A stretch of 64,000 nucleotides of DNA, taken from contig CM053148.1 in NCBI GenBank assembly GCA_028571685.1, positions 84,900,001 through 84,964,000 of the forward strand, read 5' to 3'. Source of the stretch: Heterohyrax brucei. Taxonomy: Eukaryota > Chordata > Mammalia > Hyracoidea > Procaviidae. Position numbers and translations under genes: made by a program. The notes under the pieces are model-generated. The model saw only the letters and a list, made by a program, of their open reading frames with translations. It had not been told where the DNA came from and did not search any database. Positions 11,960-23,059 of the stretch are shown in pieces (the first letter of the stretch is position 1; every line of letters starts with the position of its first letter).

Positions 11960-12945
11960 AGTCTACAAAGGTACACATCGAGGTTGTATCCTTTGGATAT
12001 AACTGCTCCATGTATATGGTGAGCAAATTTTCTAAGAAGCTTTATTATACGAAGAACAGGCATCAGGATTAGAGAAAACTTGCATTAGCTAAGCCAAAGC
12101 TAAATGCCGTCGAATCAGATCCGAATCATGGTGACCCAAACTTGCATTAACAACCTTCAATATGCTGATGATACAACCTTTCTTTCTGCAGGTAAAGAGG
12201 GCTTGAAGTACTTCCTTATAATTATCAACACCACAGGTTTCACTATGGATTGCTCCAGAACATAAAAAAAAAAAAAATTCTCATAAATGGACCCACAAGC
12301 AACATCATGATAAGTGGAGAAAAGATTGAGGTTATCATGGATTTCATTTTACTGACATCTGCAGTAACATCCAAAGAAGCAGCAGCTGAGAAATCATAAG
12401 ACTCATCATGCTGGGCAAGTCTGCTACAAAAGACCTCTTTTAAACACTGAAAAACAAAGATGTCACTTTGAAGAGTAAGGTGCACCTGACCCAAGGCATG
12501 GAATTTTCATTAACATCATATGCATATGAAAGCTGCACAAAGAATAAGAAAGACTGAAGTATTACCACCTTTGAATTGTGGTGTCGGTGACCAATGTTGA
12601 CTATATGATGAATTAGCAAAAGAAAGCATGTATCAGTCTGGAAGAGGCACAGCCAGAATTCTCCACAGAAGCAGGTATACTGAGACTATATCTTACATAT
12701 TTTGGACAAGTTGTTAGGAGGGATTAATCCCCTGAGAAGGACATTTAATGCTTGGTAAAGCAGAAGGTAGTGAAAAAAGAAGACCCTCAGTGAGGTGGAT
12801 TGACACCGTGGCTGTAACGGTGGACTCTAGCACAACAATGATTGTGGACATGGTGTAGAACGGGGCTCCACAGGTTCGCTGTAAGTGGGAACTGATGTGA
12901 GGGCCCCTAACAACAACAGCAAAGGGTAAAACCTGTCAAGCTGGG
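11960..12945 (+). mobile_element. RTE-clade LINE, degenerate 3' part
   Basis: 11960-12010 matches 35336-35400 of another RTE copy. Later parts match the ATAAATGGACC..AACATCATGATAAGTGGAG and GAAGGACATTTAATGCTTGG signatures. It ends in CCCCTAACAACAACAGC. Many stops. A 50-bp SINE-tail insertion at 12088-12137 interrupts it. Confidence 0.72.
12088..12137 (-). mobile_element. 50-bp SINE/RTE-tail insertion with perfect 12-bp TSD
   Basis: AAACTTGCATTA occurs at 12076-12087 and again at 12138-12149, exactly flanking a 50-bp insert. Read on the minus strand the insert starts GGGTCACCATGATTCGG, holds the SINE palindrome and ends GGCATTTAGCTTTGGCTTAGC. No tRNA head and no poly(A) tail are present. Confidence 0.8.
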
Positions 12946-13079
12946 AAAATTGATAACACTACAATTTCCTTCTCAGTGGAGTGCCTTCCTCAAATGTGAG
13001 CAGAAGAATGCTTTCCATCCCTGTTAGTTTATTTTTAAAGCTTTTGTGTGTGCTCTAGGATCAAGTTGTAACTTTGTGA

Positions 13080-13735
13080 TGCATTTCATAACTGCTGCCT
13101 AGGTTCTGTCCCTGTGGTCCAGAGGAGGCTGGATTGGGAGAATGCCAGGGAGCAATGGTGAGACCAGAAGGTGCATCCCATGGGTCTGTGCAGCTGCTTG
13201 GTGAATTCTGCTCTGCCAGCCTCTGCCACCTGCCTCCCTGTCCACTCATCTTGAGAGGCTGACACACACTGGCCGCGGTAGGGCCCCCCGGTAAAACCTG
13301 CTCCGAAGGTCTTTGATCAGTTTGCCCAGTCCCTTCTGTTCACCTTGCTGCCTCCTCGTGGAAATATTGCTCACTCTTTGGATTCTGGAGGAAGGTCCTT
13401 CTCACCAATAACCCCCCATGAAAGAGCTTCTTAGTACAGGGATCCTGGGTCCAAAGACTACTGCTTTCTTCTTGGTGTCATCAGGTCCCCTGTGCCTCTC
13501 AGCTTCCTTCCGTCTTTTATATCTGAAAAGTGATTGGCTGAAAACACCATCCAATCTTGTGGATTGAGTCCTGACTCATTAACTTGACTGCCACTAATCC
13601 CATCTCATCAAAATCATAGAGGCAGGATTATAACACATTAGAAAATTGCATCATATGGAACAATAATAGACAATCACACTATACTGGGGATCAGAAACCA
13701 GGAAAGTTCACAGATACTTTTGGAGGGCACTATTT
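13080..13735. repeat. Probable interspersed repeat, class not determined
   Basis: The stretch 13080-13735 is less AT-rich than its surroundings and ends GGAGGGCACTATTTAGTCCATGAC, a pattern I associate with an afrotherian dispersed repeat. I cannot name the family. The open frame on the minus strand (13061-13267) has no motif. Confidence 0.3.
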
Positions 13736-14439
13736 AGTCCATGACATTTACGAAAAGAGCAGGGTAGCCACAGAAGGGTATACAAGCAGAGGACAAGTGA
13801 TACCTGAGGTCTAGGAACGGCTGAGGGTACTGATAAAAAATAGCTATCAACAGGGCCAATATCCTGGTGTAGAATTTCAGCCACCATACCTGGAACAGTG
13901 ATAAAATGTCACTCTTTAAAGCCACACACTTGTAGTATCTTTGTCACACGAGCACCCAGAATGTAAGAAATAAGGCTGTATCAGGAGTAGAGGGGAGTCA
14001 AGTTACATTTACACTAGCAAGCTGGTCATACGTAGAGATAACAGGGGATCCATTTTGCCAGAAAATTTTAAATAGACAGCTGCATATTGTCTCCCAAGGG
14101 ACATAAGGGTCACTTTGTCTCACTGCTAGCCTTCCTCATCAAGGGGTGCCATGTGACTGCTAACTCCCCTGTGCTTTCTGACAGTGTGTACTGGACTATT
14201 CTTTGGCAGTTTCAGAGACCCCTGGATTAGAATGGTACAGGTGCAGCCGACATGAAGTGCTATCACAATACACCTCCCTAAAAGTGTCTGGTAAGGCAAT
14301 GACCAGGATAAAGTAGGACCAAGGGAAAGGAAGATGGGGAGAAAGAAGTGTCAACATAGGTATTCAGAATAATTCACTCAGTTGGAGATTTCTGAGGTCA
14401 TTTATAGACTGGTCTCTGGGTGGTGTGATTGGTTGTGTT

Positions 14440-14640
14440 TGGTTACTAAACAGAAGTCTGGTGGTTGTAAAACACCTGGGTGGGCTGCATAAGGAAGTCC
14501 TGGCTACCAACTTCCTCAAGATTAGAGGCACTGAAAACTGTGGAGTACAGTTCTGCGCTAGCGCACATGGGTTCTCCATGGCCCAGGGTGGCATTTTGTT
14601 TTATTTCATGTTGTGTCACTATAAGTCAGAGCCAACTCAA
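14440..14640 (+). repeat. Diverged tRNA-derived SINE
   Basis: Contains GGTTACTAAACAGAAGTCTGG and later ATGTTGTGTCACTATAAGTC then AGAGCCAACTCAATGGCACTG, the usual SINE end. The overlapping open frames on both strands are part of it. Confidence 0.55.
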
Positions 14641-14925
14641 TGGCACTGAACAACATTACAAAATTAAATTCTTGTATTTCATAATAGTTTCAGTGCTTTT
14701 GTATTTGTCTATCACAGAATTTAAACATTAGAACTGGAAAGCTGTTAAGCATTGTTATTCCCTCTGGGAACATATGGTCTACAGTAACATTGGACAAAAG
14801 GAAACCAGCTTGGACAACGAGAAAATAGTAAGAAAACATCTGTTTGGGGCAAGGTATATAGCCATACTTATACTGTAGCTGTGGGGAACACCTGAAGACC
14901 CCAAATCTGTTGCGATTTCTGTTTC
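14640..14925. repeat. Left flank of copy A, shared with unit 3
   Basis: Aligns with 31830-32110: shared GTTTCA.TGCT, AACATTAGAA, GGAAAGCTGTT, ACATGGTCTA or its close variant, and CGAGAAAATAGT. Confidence 0.7.
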
Positions 14926-15163
14926 AAACTAGTCTGTTCCATCTGGAGTGTGAAGCCAGCACCAGAAAGTTGTGGTGGGACTTCACCTCCAGGAGCAGCT
15001 GCAGACGAAAGGCATCCCGGCTAAGGCACAAAGTCTCATTTCCAGAGGCCAGCTCCAGTATCGGCAGCACCAACTTCTTGTCCTCCTTGACTGGGGACCC
15101 AATCACATCTGGCTTGGCCAGCAGCACTACAGCTGCTATGAACTGCCAGAACATGAGTGCAGT
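14926..15163 (-). pseudogene. ADAMTS1-like copy A, truncated exon 1
   Basis: The minus strand reads MFWQFIAAVVLLAKPDVIG, then LELASGNETLCLSRDAF and LQLLLEVKSHHNFL, which aligns with copy C residues about 20-78 ([31 protein letters not shown]). After this the frame is shifted, and the homology stops near 14926, in the middle of the prodomain. The sequence left of the break matches the left side of a different duplicated unit at about 31830-32110. This fits an ancestral deletion that removed the rest of the exon. It is a pseudogene fragment. Confidence 0.72.
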
Positions 15164-16260
15164 CAGAGAACTCCAGTGCTACCACGCAGGCTCCGCGTTC
15201 TCGTGGTCACTTCGCAGCACGTGCCTTCGGGACCCGGCGTAGGCAGGTAGCTTGCTGTGTTCCAGCTCCAGGAGACACTGCCCAGTGCAGCACACAGGAA
15301 GAAGGGGTTATCGTTTGTGCCATGCCGACTAAGTCTGCAAGGTCTCCCTCTGGATTTTTAAAGTTAACAATTACTACTATTCTTCAGGAAACATTAATGG
15401 CATAATCGTTACGGGGTTTGAATCCACCCAGCGATGCCTGGAAATTATGGGACAGTTCTATTCTGTCCTCTAGGGTCGCAAAGAGAAACCACTCGCTTCG
15501 CCCAGCCAGCTGCAGCCAAGGCTACCAGAGTCACTTGGGAAGAGGTGCTGCAACCCTGCCAGCGCCCATGACTTTTACTTGCAACGCACAGTTGGAGGCG
15601 GTTTGCGACAGGCGATGGCCGGGGTCGGTGAGCGCCCGTCTCTTGCCTTCCCTTTTGCTGAGGTGTTGCTCATACTCCACGGCTCTGCCCTCTCGGCCCT
15701 GCTATCTGTCTTGACTTTGCAGTCATCGCCAAGTGCAAGAAAAAGGTTGCAGGGACCTCTGTGAAAAGTCCCAGACTGGGTTTTCTTCCTTCGGCTTCCA
15801 GCTCCCTCTTGGTGGTCTTTGGGGCCCCAAGACATCAAGCCCTGAGCTGAGTTGTTGCTAAACTGCTCTTGCCCAGGTGGACCTGAGCAGGGAGGACTCG
15901 GCTTTGGATCTGGATATGCCACCGACTAGACTATCTTGAAGCAAAAAGATACAGAAGGGGCTTGCGCCCTGCACCTTGTAAGGATGGGGATCCCAGTAGA
16001 TCAAGGGCTTGACTTCCCTACATCTCCCGCCCCCAGCCCTCTTCCAGGATCATGATCCTTTCCTGCTGCCCGCCACTGCCAATGGCCCTTTCCCACATCA
16101 AGCAGCTCTTGCCCAGAGGGAGGGTCTGTGTGGAGACCTGATTCCCTTTTCCAAGGATTCCCCACTGGTAGGGTTGCCCCAGCACCCCCTTCTCCCACCT
16201 GGCCCCACCACAGCCACAGGGCCCTTCTTTCCAAATAGGGAGAAGTGTCGGTGTTTACAG
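15164..16260 (-). other. Copy A upstream (former promoter) region
   Basis: This GC-rich stretch with several CpGs (15590-15640) aligns with the copy B upstream sequence. A decayed SINE lies at about 15410-15490. Open frames on both strands here are base-composition effects; none resembles a known protein. Confidence 0.5.
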
Positions 16261-18830
16261 TTTCAAAATCATACAGAAGTGAGAATATCTTCTGTCTAAT
16301 CCATTCCCTTTGGAAAGAACGTTAGAAAGATGACTTCTCAAAAGACCGCAGCTAGAGTCAAACTGGAAGAGAAATAATACAATTTGATAAGTTTCAATCC
16401 CAGATTTCTTAGAATTTCAAAATATCTGATTATTAGATAAATAAGTATGTTGCCAGATTTGCTATTCATGTTATCTCTAATTATTCAATTTCACTTTAAT
16501 TCTATATAGGAAATTTCTGGCAGTAGAATATTTCTACCTTAAGAGGTTCACAGCCTTTAGGAACTCCCAATCCACAAGTTTTCTGCGGTTCACAGCAAGC
16601 AGTGCACAATTTGGCTGTCTCTGACAAGTCAGGTCAGGAATCCGCAACCATTTTCCATCTTTTCACTCCTACTTAATAACACGTTGCTAAGTTTTCTCCT
16701 CCACTTTGGAATCACAAAAAATATTTTTCCACCTTGTGCAATGTTACACAGTCAAGCATGATGAAAGGTTCCAAGACAGTAGCAACCTAGATGGCGAATG
16801 TCAAAGGTCTTTGGAAGTACGTGCAGCAGTCTCTCCATGACTCTTCACTAACTTTATCACAGAAATATTGCTCCACTCTAGAAATGTTACCTTAATGTCT
16901 TTCATCATATGAATAGTAGTAATGTTTACTGTGCACCAGGAGCTGCTTTAAACACTTTTCAGGATTTTCTAAGTTGGATCGATATACAAATGTACCCAGT
17001 AAAGTTTATATCATCCCCATATTACAGATGGAAAAGTGAGGTAAGGTGAATGAAGTATTCAACAGGTAAATGGCAAAACTGGGATTCAAACCAAAGCAAT
17101 CAATCCGATTCCAGATTTTGTGTGATCAACTCCACCAAGCTACTGGTCAGGCTAACTGAAACTTTTTCCAACAGGCAAACCAGTTTGTGTTCATAGCTCC
17201 CTGGCCCTTTTAAGGCTGTTATTTGAGAAATACATACGTGTTTCTTGGTAATGCTGCCCTCAGTTAAATATGATTATGGAATAAATCAGTTGCAATTACC
17301 TTTAAAACCTACAGTTCATTCTTTGAATATACCTTGTGTTGAAAAATCTCTCCTTGAAGAAGAACATGATTTAGGATACAACCAAAGTCTTTTTGGGAAG
17401 GAAGATGGCTAAAAGGAATCCTAAAATGGGCCGATGTCATTTTAGTCAAAAATGAAGCATGGCTAAGAGGGAATTAGACAGATGCATTCTCAGAATTAAA
17501 TTTTAGGAAGATCCAAGAAGGAGCTCCAAACTACTTATAACAAAGTCAGCTCTGGGTCTTATCTTGCAGGTCAAAACAACACATAGAAGAAGAGGAAAAA
17601 GTCATAGAAAGCTCTTTAGATCTATGAGGGTGACACCTATATTATTTGCTTCCCAGTGTCACCCTAACAAAATACTAACTTCATAGCTTACAGAAAAGTG
17701 TAGTCTCCTAGTTCTGTAAGCTATAGGTCCAAATGAAAGTCACAGCCTTGTTGATCCTTTTGTGTTGGTTGCCTGGGACATACCTTTATTTCATCTTGGT
17801 TTGTAGATGACCCTCACGTTCTATCTGTCTTTCCCAATGTGTGTGGCTCTGTGTCTATTTTGGTTCCTTTATAACTCAGAAGACACCAGGTTTGGGATAC
17901 ACCTTGCACAGGCATGTTCTCAATGATGTGACAAAAAGAAATACCTGTATTTCAAAAAAAGGTCGTATTTGTAGGAACTGGAGTTGGGATTTCAATGTGT
18001 ACTTTTGGGTAGCACAGTTCAGTCCATCAATGTGATTTTTGTATCTTAAGCACATACCTCTGGATAGATACATGATTCTGTTTCTGGGGAAAGCAGCTCA
18101 AATTAAACATCTGTACAAAGGTTACTCAAATTCAGATATATTACCCCAAAATGACCTTCTCTTTTCTTCAGGTGATGTTTTTCTCAATGATGTCTTGTTA
18201 AAATGAAGCTGATTCTTCTTGCTACTAAAACATTTGGAGTTGACTATTTAATTCTTTCACCGTTTCTGAGAAAATATTTAGATGTGAGCACTTCTTTTAA
18301 CAGCGCTAACTTCCTATTTCCTTCATAAACCCTGGTGGTGACACAAAGTGCTAAGTTGGCTAAACAAAAGTTTGGCAGTTCAAACCCCTTAGGAGATTCT
18401 TGGAAAATCCCTGGAGGAGTTCTACTGTGTCCTGTAAGTTTGCTATGCATAAGAATTGACTTGATGGCAGTGGATTTCCTTTCTTTTGTGGGGTGAACTC
18501 TTAATACAGATCAGTGAAACACCTGGATAGCTTAACACAAACACCTTATTATCACTGATGTTAGTGCTGTAATCAACAGGGAGCAATCCTAGGTGGTGCA
18601 AATGATAAAGTACTGGACTACTAACTGGGAGATTGGCAGTGTGAACCTAATCAGAGATGTCTGGGAAGACAGGCATGGTGATCTGCTCCCAAAAGTTCAG
18701 TCTTGAAAACCCTATAGGATAGTTACGGGATTGCCTATGAATTGGATTCAACGCCATGGCAAACCCACTGCACTTGAGCTGATTCTGATTCAGTGACCAT
18801 ATAGGGCAGACCAGTGTAAACATCTCCTTT
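16260..18830. repeat. Duplicated ADAMTS1-like upstream flank, unit 2
   Basis: This continues the copy A locus to the right. 16260-16800 aligns with 32290-32830 and 38590-39060; 16790-18300 aligns with unit 1 and unit 4. It ends in a pair of old SINEs (about 18570-18760 plus strand, 18765-18825 minus strand) also present in units 1 and 4. A further SINE at 18325-18480 is private to this unit. Confidence 0.68.
18325..18480 (+). repeat. tRNA-derived afrotherian SINE
   Basis: Reads TAAACCCTGGTGGTGACACAA, then TTGGCAGTTCAAACCCC and GAATTGACTTGATGGCAGTGG. It lies inside duplicated unit 2 but is absent from units 1 and 4, so it inserted later. Confidence 0.7.
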
Positions 18831-18899
18831 ATTTTACTTATGTGATATAACTGAGAAGAGACAAACTCAAAATACTTCTGGAACCACAGCCTCTTTGCA

Positions 18900-19560
18900 T
18901 GTAATTTATGGTGTGCACCAGTGAATACCTTGAAGCTGTCAGCATTGGAGTTGTAGAGGAATTTATTTGGAATGCACCACTAAGTGCCCATGGAGGCTGT
19001 AGTCTAGACAGCAGGGGATGCGTGGCATTAGTCAAGTCTGCTGAAAAAGGGTTCTTTAAAGTGTTTAAAAAGCCAAGATGTTTTGCTATGAAGACTAAGG
19101 TGTTCCTGTCTCAAGCCATGGTATTTTCAATTTTATCATATGTATTTGAAAGCTGGAAAGTGAGTAAAGAAGAACAGGAAAGAATTCATATTTTGGGGTT
19201 ATGGCACTGTCAAAGAATGTTGCATACACCAGGGACTGCCAGAAGAAGAAACAAATCCCCCTTAGAAGAAATACGGTTAGAAGTTTCCTTTGAAGCAAAG
19301 ATTGTGGAACTTAATCTCACAGACATTAGACATGTTATCAGGAGGGACCAGGCCCTGGTGAAGAACATCATGCTTGGTTGAGGCCAGAGAAGGAGATCCT
19401 CAACAAGGTGGATGGGCACAGTGACTGCAGCAATGGACTCAAGCATAGCAAAGACTGGGAAGGTATCTTGGGACCAGGCAATGTTTCTTTCTTTTGTATG
19501 TAGATATGGACACAGTGAATCAAAACTGATTCAACAGTGCCTAACAGCAAACTACTACTG
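18900..19560 (+). mobile_element. RTE-clade LINE, 3' part
   Basis: Plus-strand translation: FAMKTKVFLSQAMVFSILSYV, FESWKVSKEEQERI, SFEAKIVELNLTDIRHVIR, then KNIMLG. It ends near ACAGTGCCTAACAGCAAAC, the RTE tail. The minus-strand open frames here are shadows. Confidence 0.75.
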
Positions 19561-19924
19561 CAACACAAATCTGGGTAACCACCTGTTTCAGTTAAATTTT
19601 ATTAGACTGTGTCTACTCCCATTCATTTATGTATGATCATATTTCATGTTAAAACAGCAGAGTTGAGTAGGTGCCTCAGAGATACCACGGGCAATAAAAA
19701 GAAAAATAGTTACTATTTTTGTAGAAAGCCTACTGACCCCTGGTGTATTAGTTAGACACATTGGTAGGAAATGTACACATCACAGAAGATATCACACTTT
19801 CTTTTTTTAGAAATCACACAATTAGGAAAAATTTTGAGCTTTCATATCCACTGTTTGTGTCTCAGATTTCACCCCAGAAATTAATTCTTATTCAAGAAAA
19901 ATAGACACACAGTTTCAAAAAGTG

Positions 19925-21160
19925 TTCTTTTATTGTTTCTAGCAAGACATATAAACATCCTATTTTATATGCCTTTTTACAAAAGAGGTATGACTTGGAG
20001 ATTTATCACTATAAAGTATTAAAATAAACACATTCATGTAATTTATTACAAACAATACTATTTAGAAGGAAGACACAAATCTATACTTACTAGGTACATA
20101 CAATTTGTAAAGCATATTTTACTATGCCCACGTTGAAAAAATGTTGGACAGACTTTCACCAGAAAATGACGACAACTGGAACAGCTTCTGAGGATGGACG
20201 TGCTGCCCGTCAGTAGCCTCCATGTCATGAGACAAGTGAGCTCAATGTCCCAGACATGGGGGACCCGCTCCACACACCCCATTCTTGTTCTGACACGACA
20301 TTCTTTTGCTGTGATCTGACTTTCTGGAGGTACACGATTTCTTCACAGGCACATTCCCAGGGCATGATTACACAAGAAGCAAAGAATGTGGATGCACAAA
20401 GGACACAGTGACTCTAGTTTTTCCAGCACCTGATACATCACTGGCTCCTTTCTGTCTCTGTATGCTTAATGCAGTCTCACAAACTACAGGTCATTGTTTT
20501 TCCCTCAAAATTTGTTATACAATTAAAGATGAAGATGATTCACAAAGGTAAGGACGAGGAATCAGAGCTATTTTCAGTTTCCTGACCTTATTTCAAAGGG
20601 CATAATCAGAACTCTTAGCTCTTAGTAGGAAACATTCAATAAATATCTCTGAAACCATAGCAGCCATATACATGTCTGGTCCAAGATCCTATTTCTACCT
20701 CTAACTTCCCCCACAGGTAGTGTGATAAAGTTTAAGCCATATTTAAAACTCAAAATCTCTTCTTCTTCCTTTTCCATCCCTGAAGATACAAAGAATTTAA
20801 TTAGAGCCCCCCAAAAAGGGGTTGTAATTTTTCTTAAACTGGCAAATTTTTCTTCTCCCTCACCCTCATTCTTTTTTAAAAACTTCTAATAGATGTAGCC
20901 AAAGCCAAGTGCCTTCGAGTCGGATCTGACTCGTGGTGATAAGAAATAATAATAATGCCCTGTGGCTTTTTAACTTTCTAATAAATCTCACAAATTATCC
21001 TATCAAATTTGTAAGTGGCCGTAGTTTTATACTACCAAACCTCTCTTCCATCTACTTCCAAGATCTATCTCCCTGACATTCCTAGTCAATGACCTACAAA
21101 GTATGTGTGTCCATCTGGGCTTCTTGATTTCAACGCATCAGGGCTTCTGCCTTTCTCCCT
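19925..21160 (-). other. Probable 3' UTR of the orphan ADAMTS1-like terminal exon
   Basis: This stretch follows the C-terminal remnant in the minus direction and has no coding signal. An AATAAA hexamer lies at 19934-19929 (minus), close to the left limit, and the sequence is AT-rich as expected of a 3' UTR. A short SINE-tail insertion lies inside it at about 20893-20940. The assignment rests on position and the poly(A) signal only. Confidence 0.45.
20893..20940 (-). mobile_element. Short SINE/RTE-tail insertion
   Basis: The plus strand reads GCCAAAGCCAAGTGCCTTCG then AGTCGGATCTGACTCGTGG. It has the same core and (TTGGC)-type end as at 12.1, 23.0 and 60.2 kb. No clear target-site duplication. 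Confidence 0.6.
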
Positions 21161-21164
21161 TAAT

Positions 21165-21625
21165 GCAGAACCAGTTGTACTGCATTCTGCCGCTATGCAA
21201 AAGTCCATCTAATGCTTAGATTTCTTTAAAGGGTCTCAGCTGTCCTGAAGCAACACCTCCCATCATGGGACCAACACTTCAAAGTTCTCTTTTGTAACCC
21301 AACCCACAAGTCTTAAAACATGGCAACCACTCCCCCAACTACCAGTAGGGACACAGCATGTCCGTAAAGTGGCTGCTACTGTCTGGGTGCACTTCTTCTT
21401 TGACACACTCTGAAGCAGACTGCCAGCTGATGTCTGCATCCTAGGAAAGATAACATGTACCCAGCATTATACATTAACAGTGGAGAGATGATGGAATCGT
21501 CAAAGAAAGGTTTTCTCTTCAGCATCAGATGTGGCAGTGACACTAAAGTGGAGTAGAGACAAAGATCTGCTTTCCTAAGAACCCTGAATAAAACAAAATT
21601 CCTCGTACACTTTGCCTTCTCACCT
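21165..21625 (-). pseudogene. Degenerate ADAMTS1-like terminal exon
   Basis: The minus strand holds diverged pieces of the C-terminal part of ADAMTS1 in several frames: GILFYSG (compare GVVLRYSG in the spacer), LKRKPFFDDSI (compare VKKKKESFNAI), SASECVKEEVHPDSS, LGEWLPCFKTCGLGYK, RTLKCWSHDG and finally MDFCIAAEC before the 3' end. The order and spacing match the spacer end and the last two TSP repeats. Stops and at least two frameshifts interrupt it. No neighbouring ADAMTS exons are seen, so it is an orphan 3' end, probably of the copy whose upstream flank survives at 31.8-33.3 kb. Confidence 0.72.
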
Positions 21626-21659
21626 TCTGGTTTATGCAATGATTGTAGCACTTATCCAA

Positions 21660-22050
21660 CATCACCTCAGTTACCACTGGGATGCTTCCAACTCTTGACA
21701 ATACTATATATGTTAAAGCAGAATTAGTGTTTAAAATGGCCAGTTTGGGGAAAGTGGAATGCTAGGCCTTTCTTGCAGTGCAACTCTGAATGACTTGAAC
21801 TTTCCCCTTTCAGTTAGTATCCAACCACATGAACCACCTGGCCCAGCTCCTGTTAGTTCTAGATTGTCTATCTGAAAAACAAAACCACTGTTTTCTGCTT
21901 TTTAGGAAAGATCAAGTGAGAAAAGGCATCACAGAAAGTCAAAGGACACACTTAGGAAGTGCTGATTTCTTAAATGTAATTTTGGTTTCCTGAGGTCACC
22001 AATCCATTTGAAACCTGAGTGATCAACTCAGAAATTAGATGTATTTTTAG
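21660..22050. other. No further ADAMTS exon seen
   Basis: I looked on the minus strand for spacer or cysteine-rich sequence upstream of the orphan terminal exon and found none. Confidence 0.4.
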
Positions 22051-22985
22051 GAGAATAAGATGGTAGAGCAGTCAGATGCTCCCTGTCATCCCTGAAACGA
22101 CAAAGATCTTTAAAAAAAAATAATAATGGATTCAATTACATATGACACTCTGGAGTCCATGAATGTCAAAGAAAAGTTGATGAATCAGACTGAACAATAG
22201 GAAAAGGAGTTCAGATCCAGAGGTACCTAGGACTTGTCAGACCCGGCTTGTTAGGAATTGGTACCTGAATAGATGATTGGCAGTATCAGTAAGGTGAGAA
22301 AAGTAATGGCATTTGGAGAGCACCTTTACCAGGGAGAGAGACTGATAGGTGGAGAGAGCCTGCTTGCGCCTTCTGAATCAGTGAAAAACGGCATTTGATC
22401 ATCCAGAGTCAAGTGGCTTGCTTCTAACCTGACACCTGTGGATCTAAAACTTTCCTTTAGACTAAACCTCTCTCCATTTTCCCAAAGCTTCCCCCTCTTT
22501 TCTCTGTACTGTAACAGACTCTATATTCTGACACACTATTTGGGCCAGAAGTAGGACCCCTCACATGGTCCTAAGCCATTTTTACAGTCTGGTGAGGGGG
22601 AAAAAACAAACAGGTGGGGGGAAAAAAAAGTGCCAGTGCCTCTAAGCTGGAAACTCAGGGCAGAAATAGGTCCATTGCCTGGGTATGTGTGTAAAGGTTC
22701 CATGGACCTCTAACGTCTTTCAGCACTGCATATATCATCTTGCAGCAAAACCTATCTATCTACTTGCAGTAGGGAACAGGGACAAGGCTTTCTAACACAC
22801 ACTTAGGAAATTAGTAACATCAGATAATGTCCCAAGGCTAGAGTTCAAGACAGAACAAAGGGATATCAAGCCTGATAGGAAAATCACAAAAATACATTAA
22901 AGCTAAAATACTGAAGATACGGAAACAGAAATGTCAATATGTAAAAGATGACATCATTATAACAAAAATGTGGGAATAAAAAAAT
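22050..22985 (+). mobile_element. L1 5'UTR-like fragment
   Basis: Starts GAGAATAAGATGGTAGAGCAG then TCAGATGCTCCCTG. It resembles the reverse of the L1 5' end at about 29200 (AAGATGGCAGACCAAGC). Non-coding. Confidence 0.5.
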
Positions 22986-23006
22986 GTAAATATAGATAGG
23001 TTACCC

Positions 23007-23055
23007 TAGGGTCGCCATGAGTCGGATCCGACTCGACGGCACTTGGCTTGGCATA
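23007..23055 (+). mobile_element. Short SINE/RTE-tail insertion
   Basis: Reads GGGTCGCCATGAGTCGG, then ATCCGACTCGACGGC and ACTTGGCTTGGC. GAGTCGGATCCGACTC is a perfect 16-bp palindrome. It lies at the junction of two L1 pieces; no clear target-site duplication. Confidence 0.65.
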
Positions 23056-23059
23056 CGGA

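Noticed and set aside
15575..15922. Open frames on both strands in a GC-rich region
   Set aside because: They fall in the former promoter of copy A and are not conserved in copy B.
20058..20282. 74-codon minus-strand frame near the orphan 3' UTR
   Set aside because: It lies downstream of the C-terminal ADAMTS remnant and has no TSP or other motif, so it is more likely 3' UTR.
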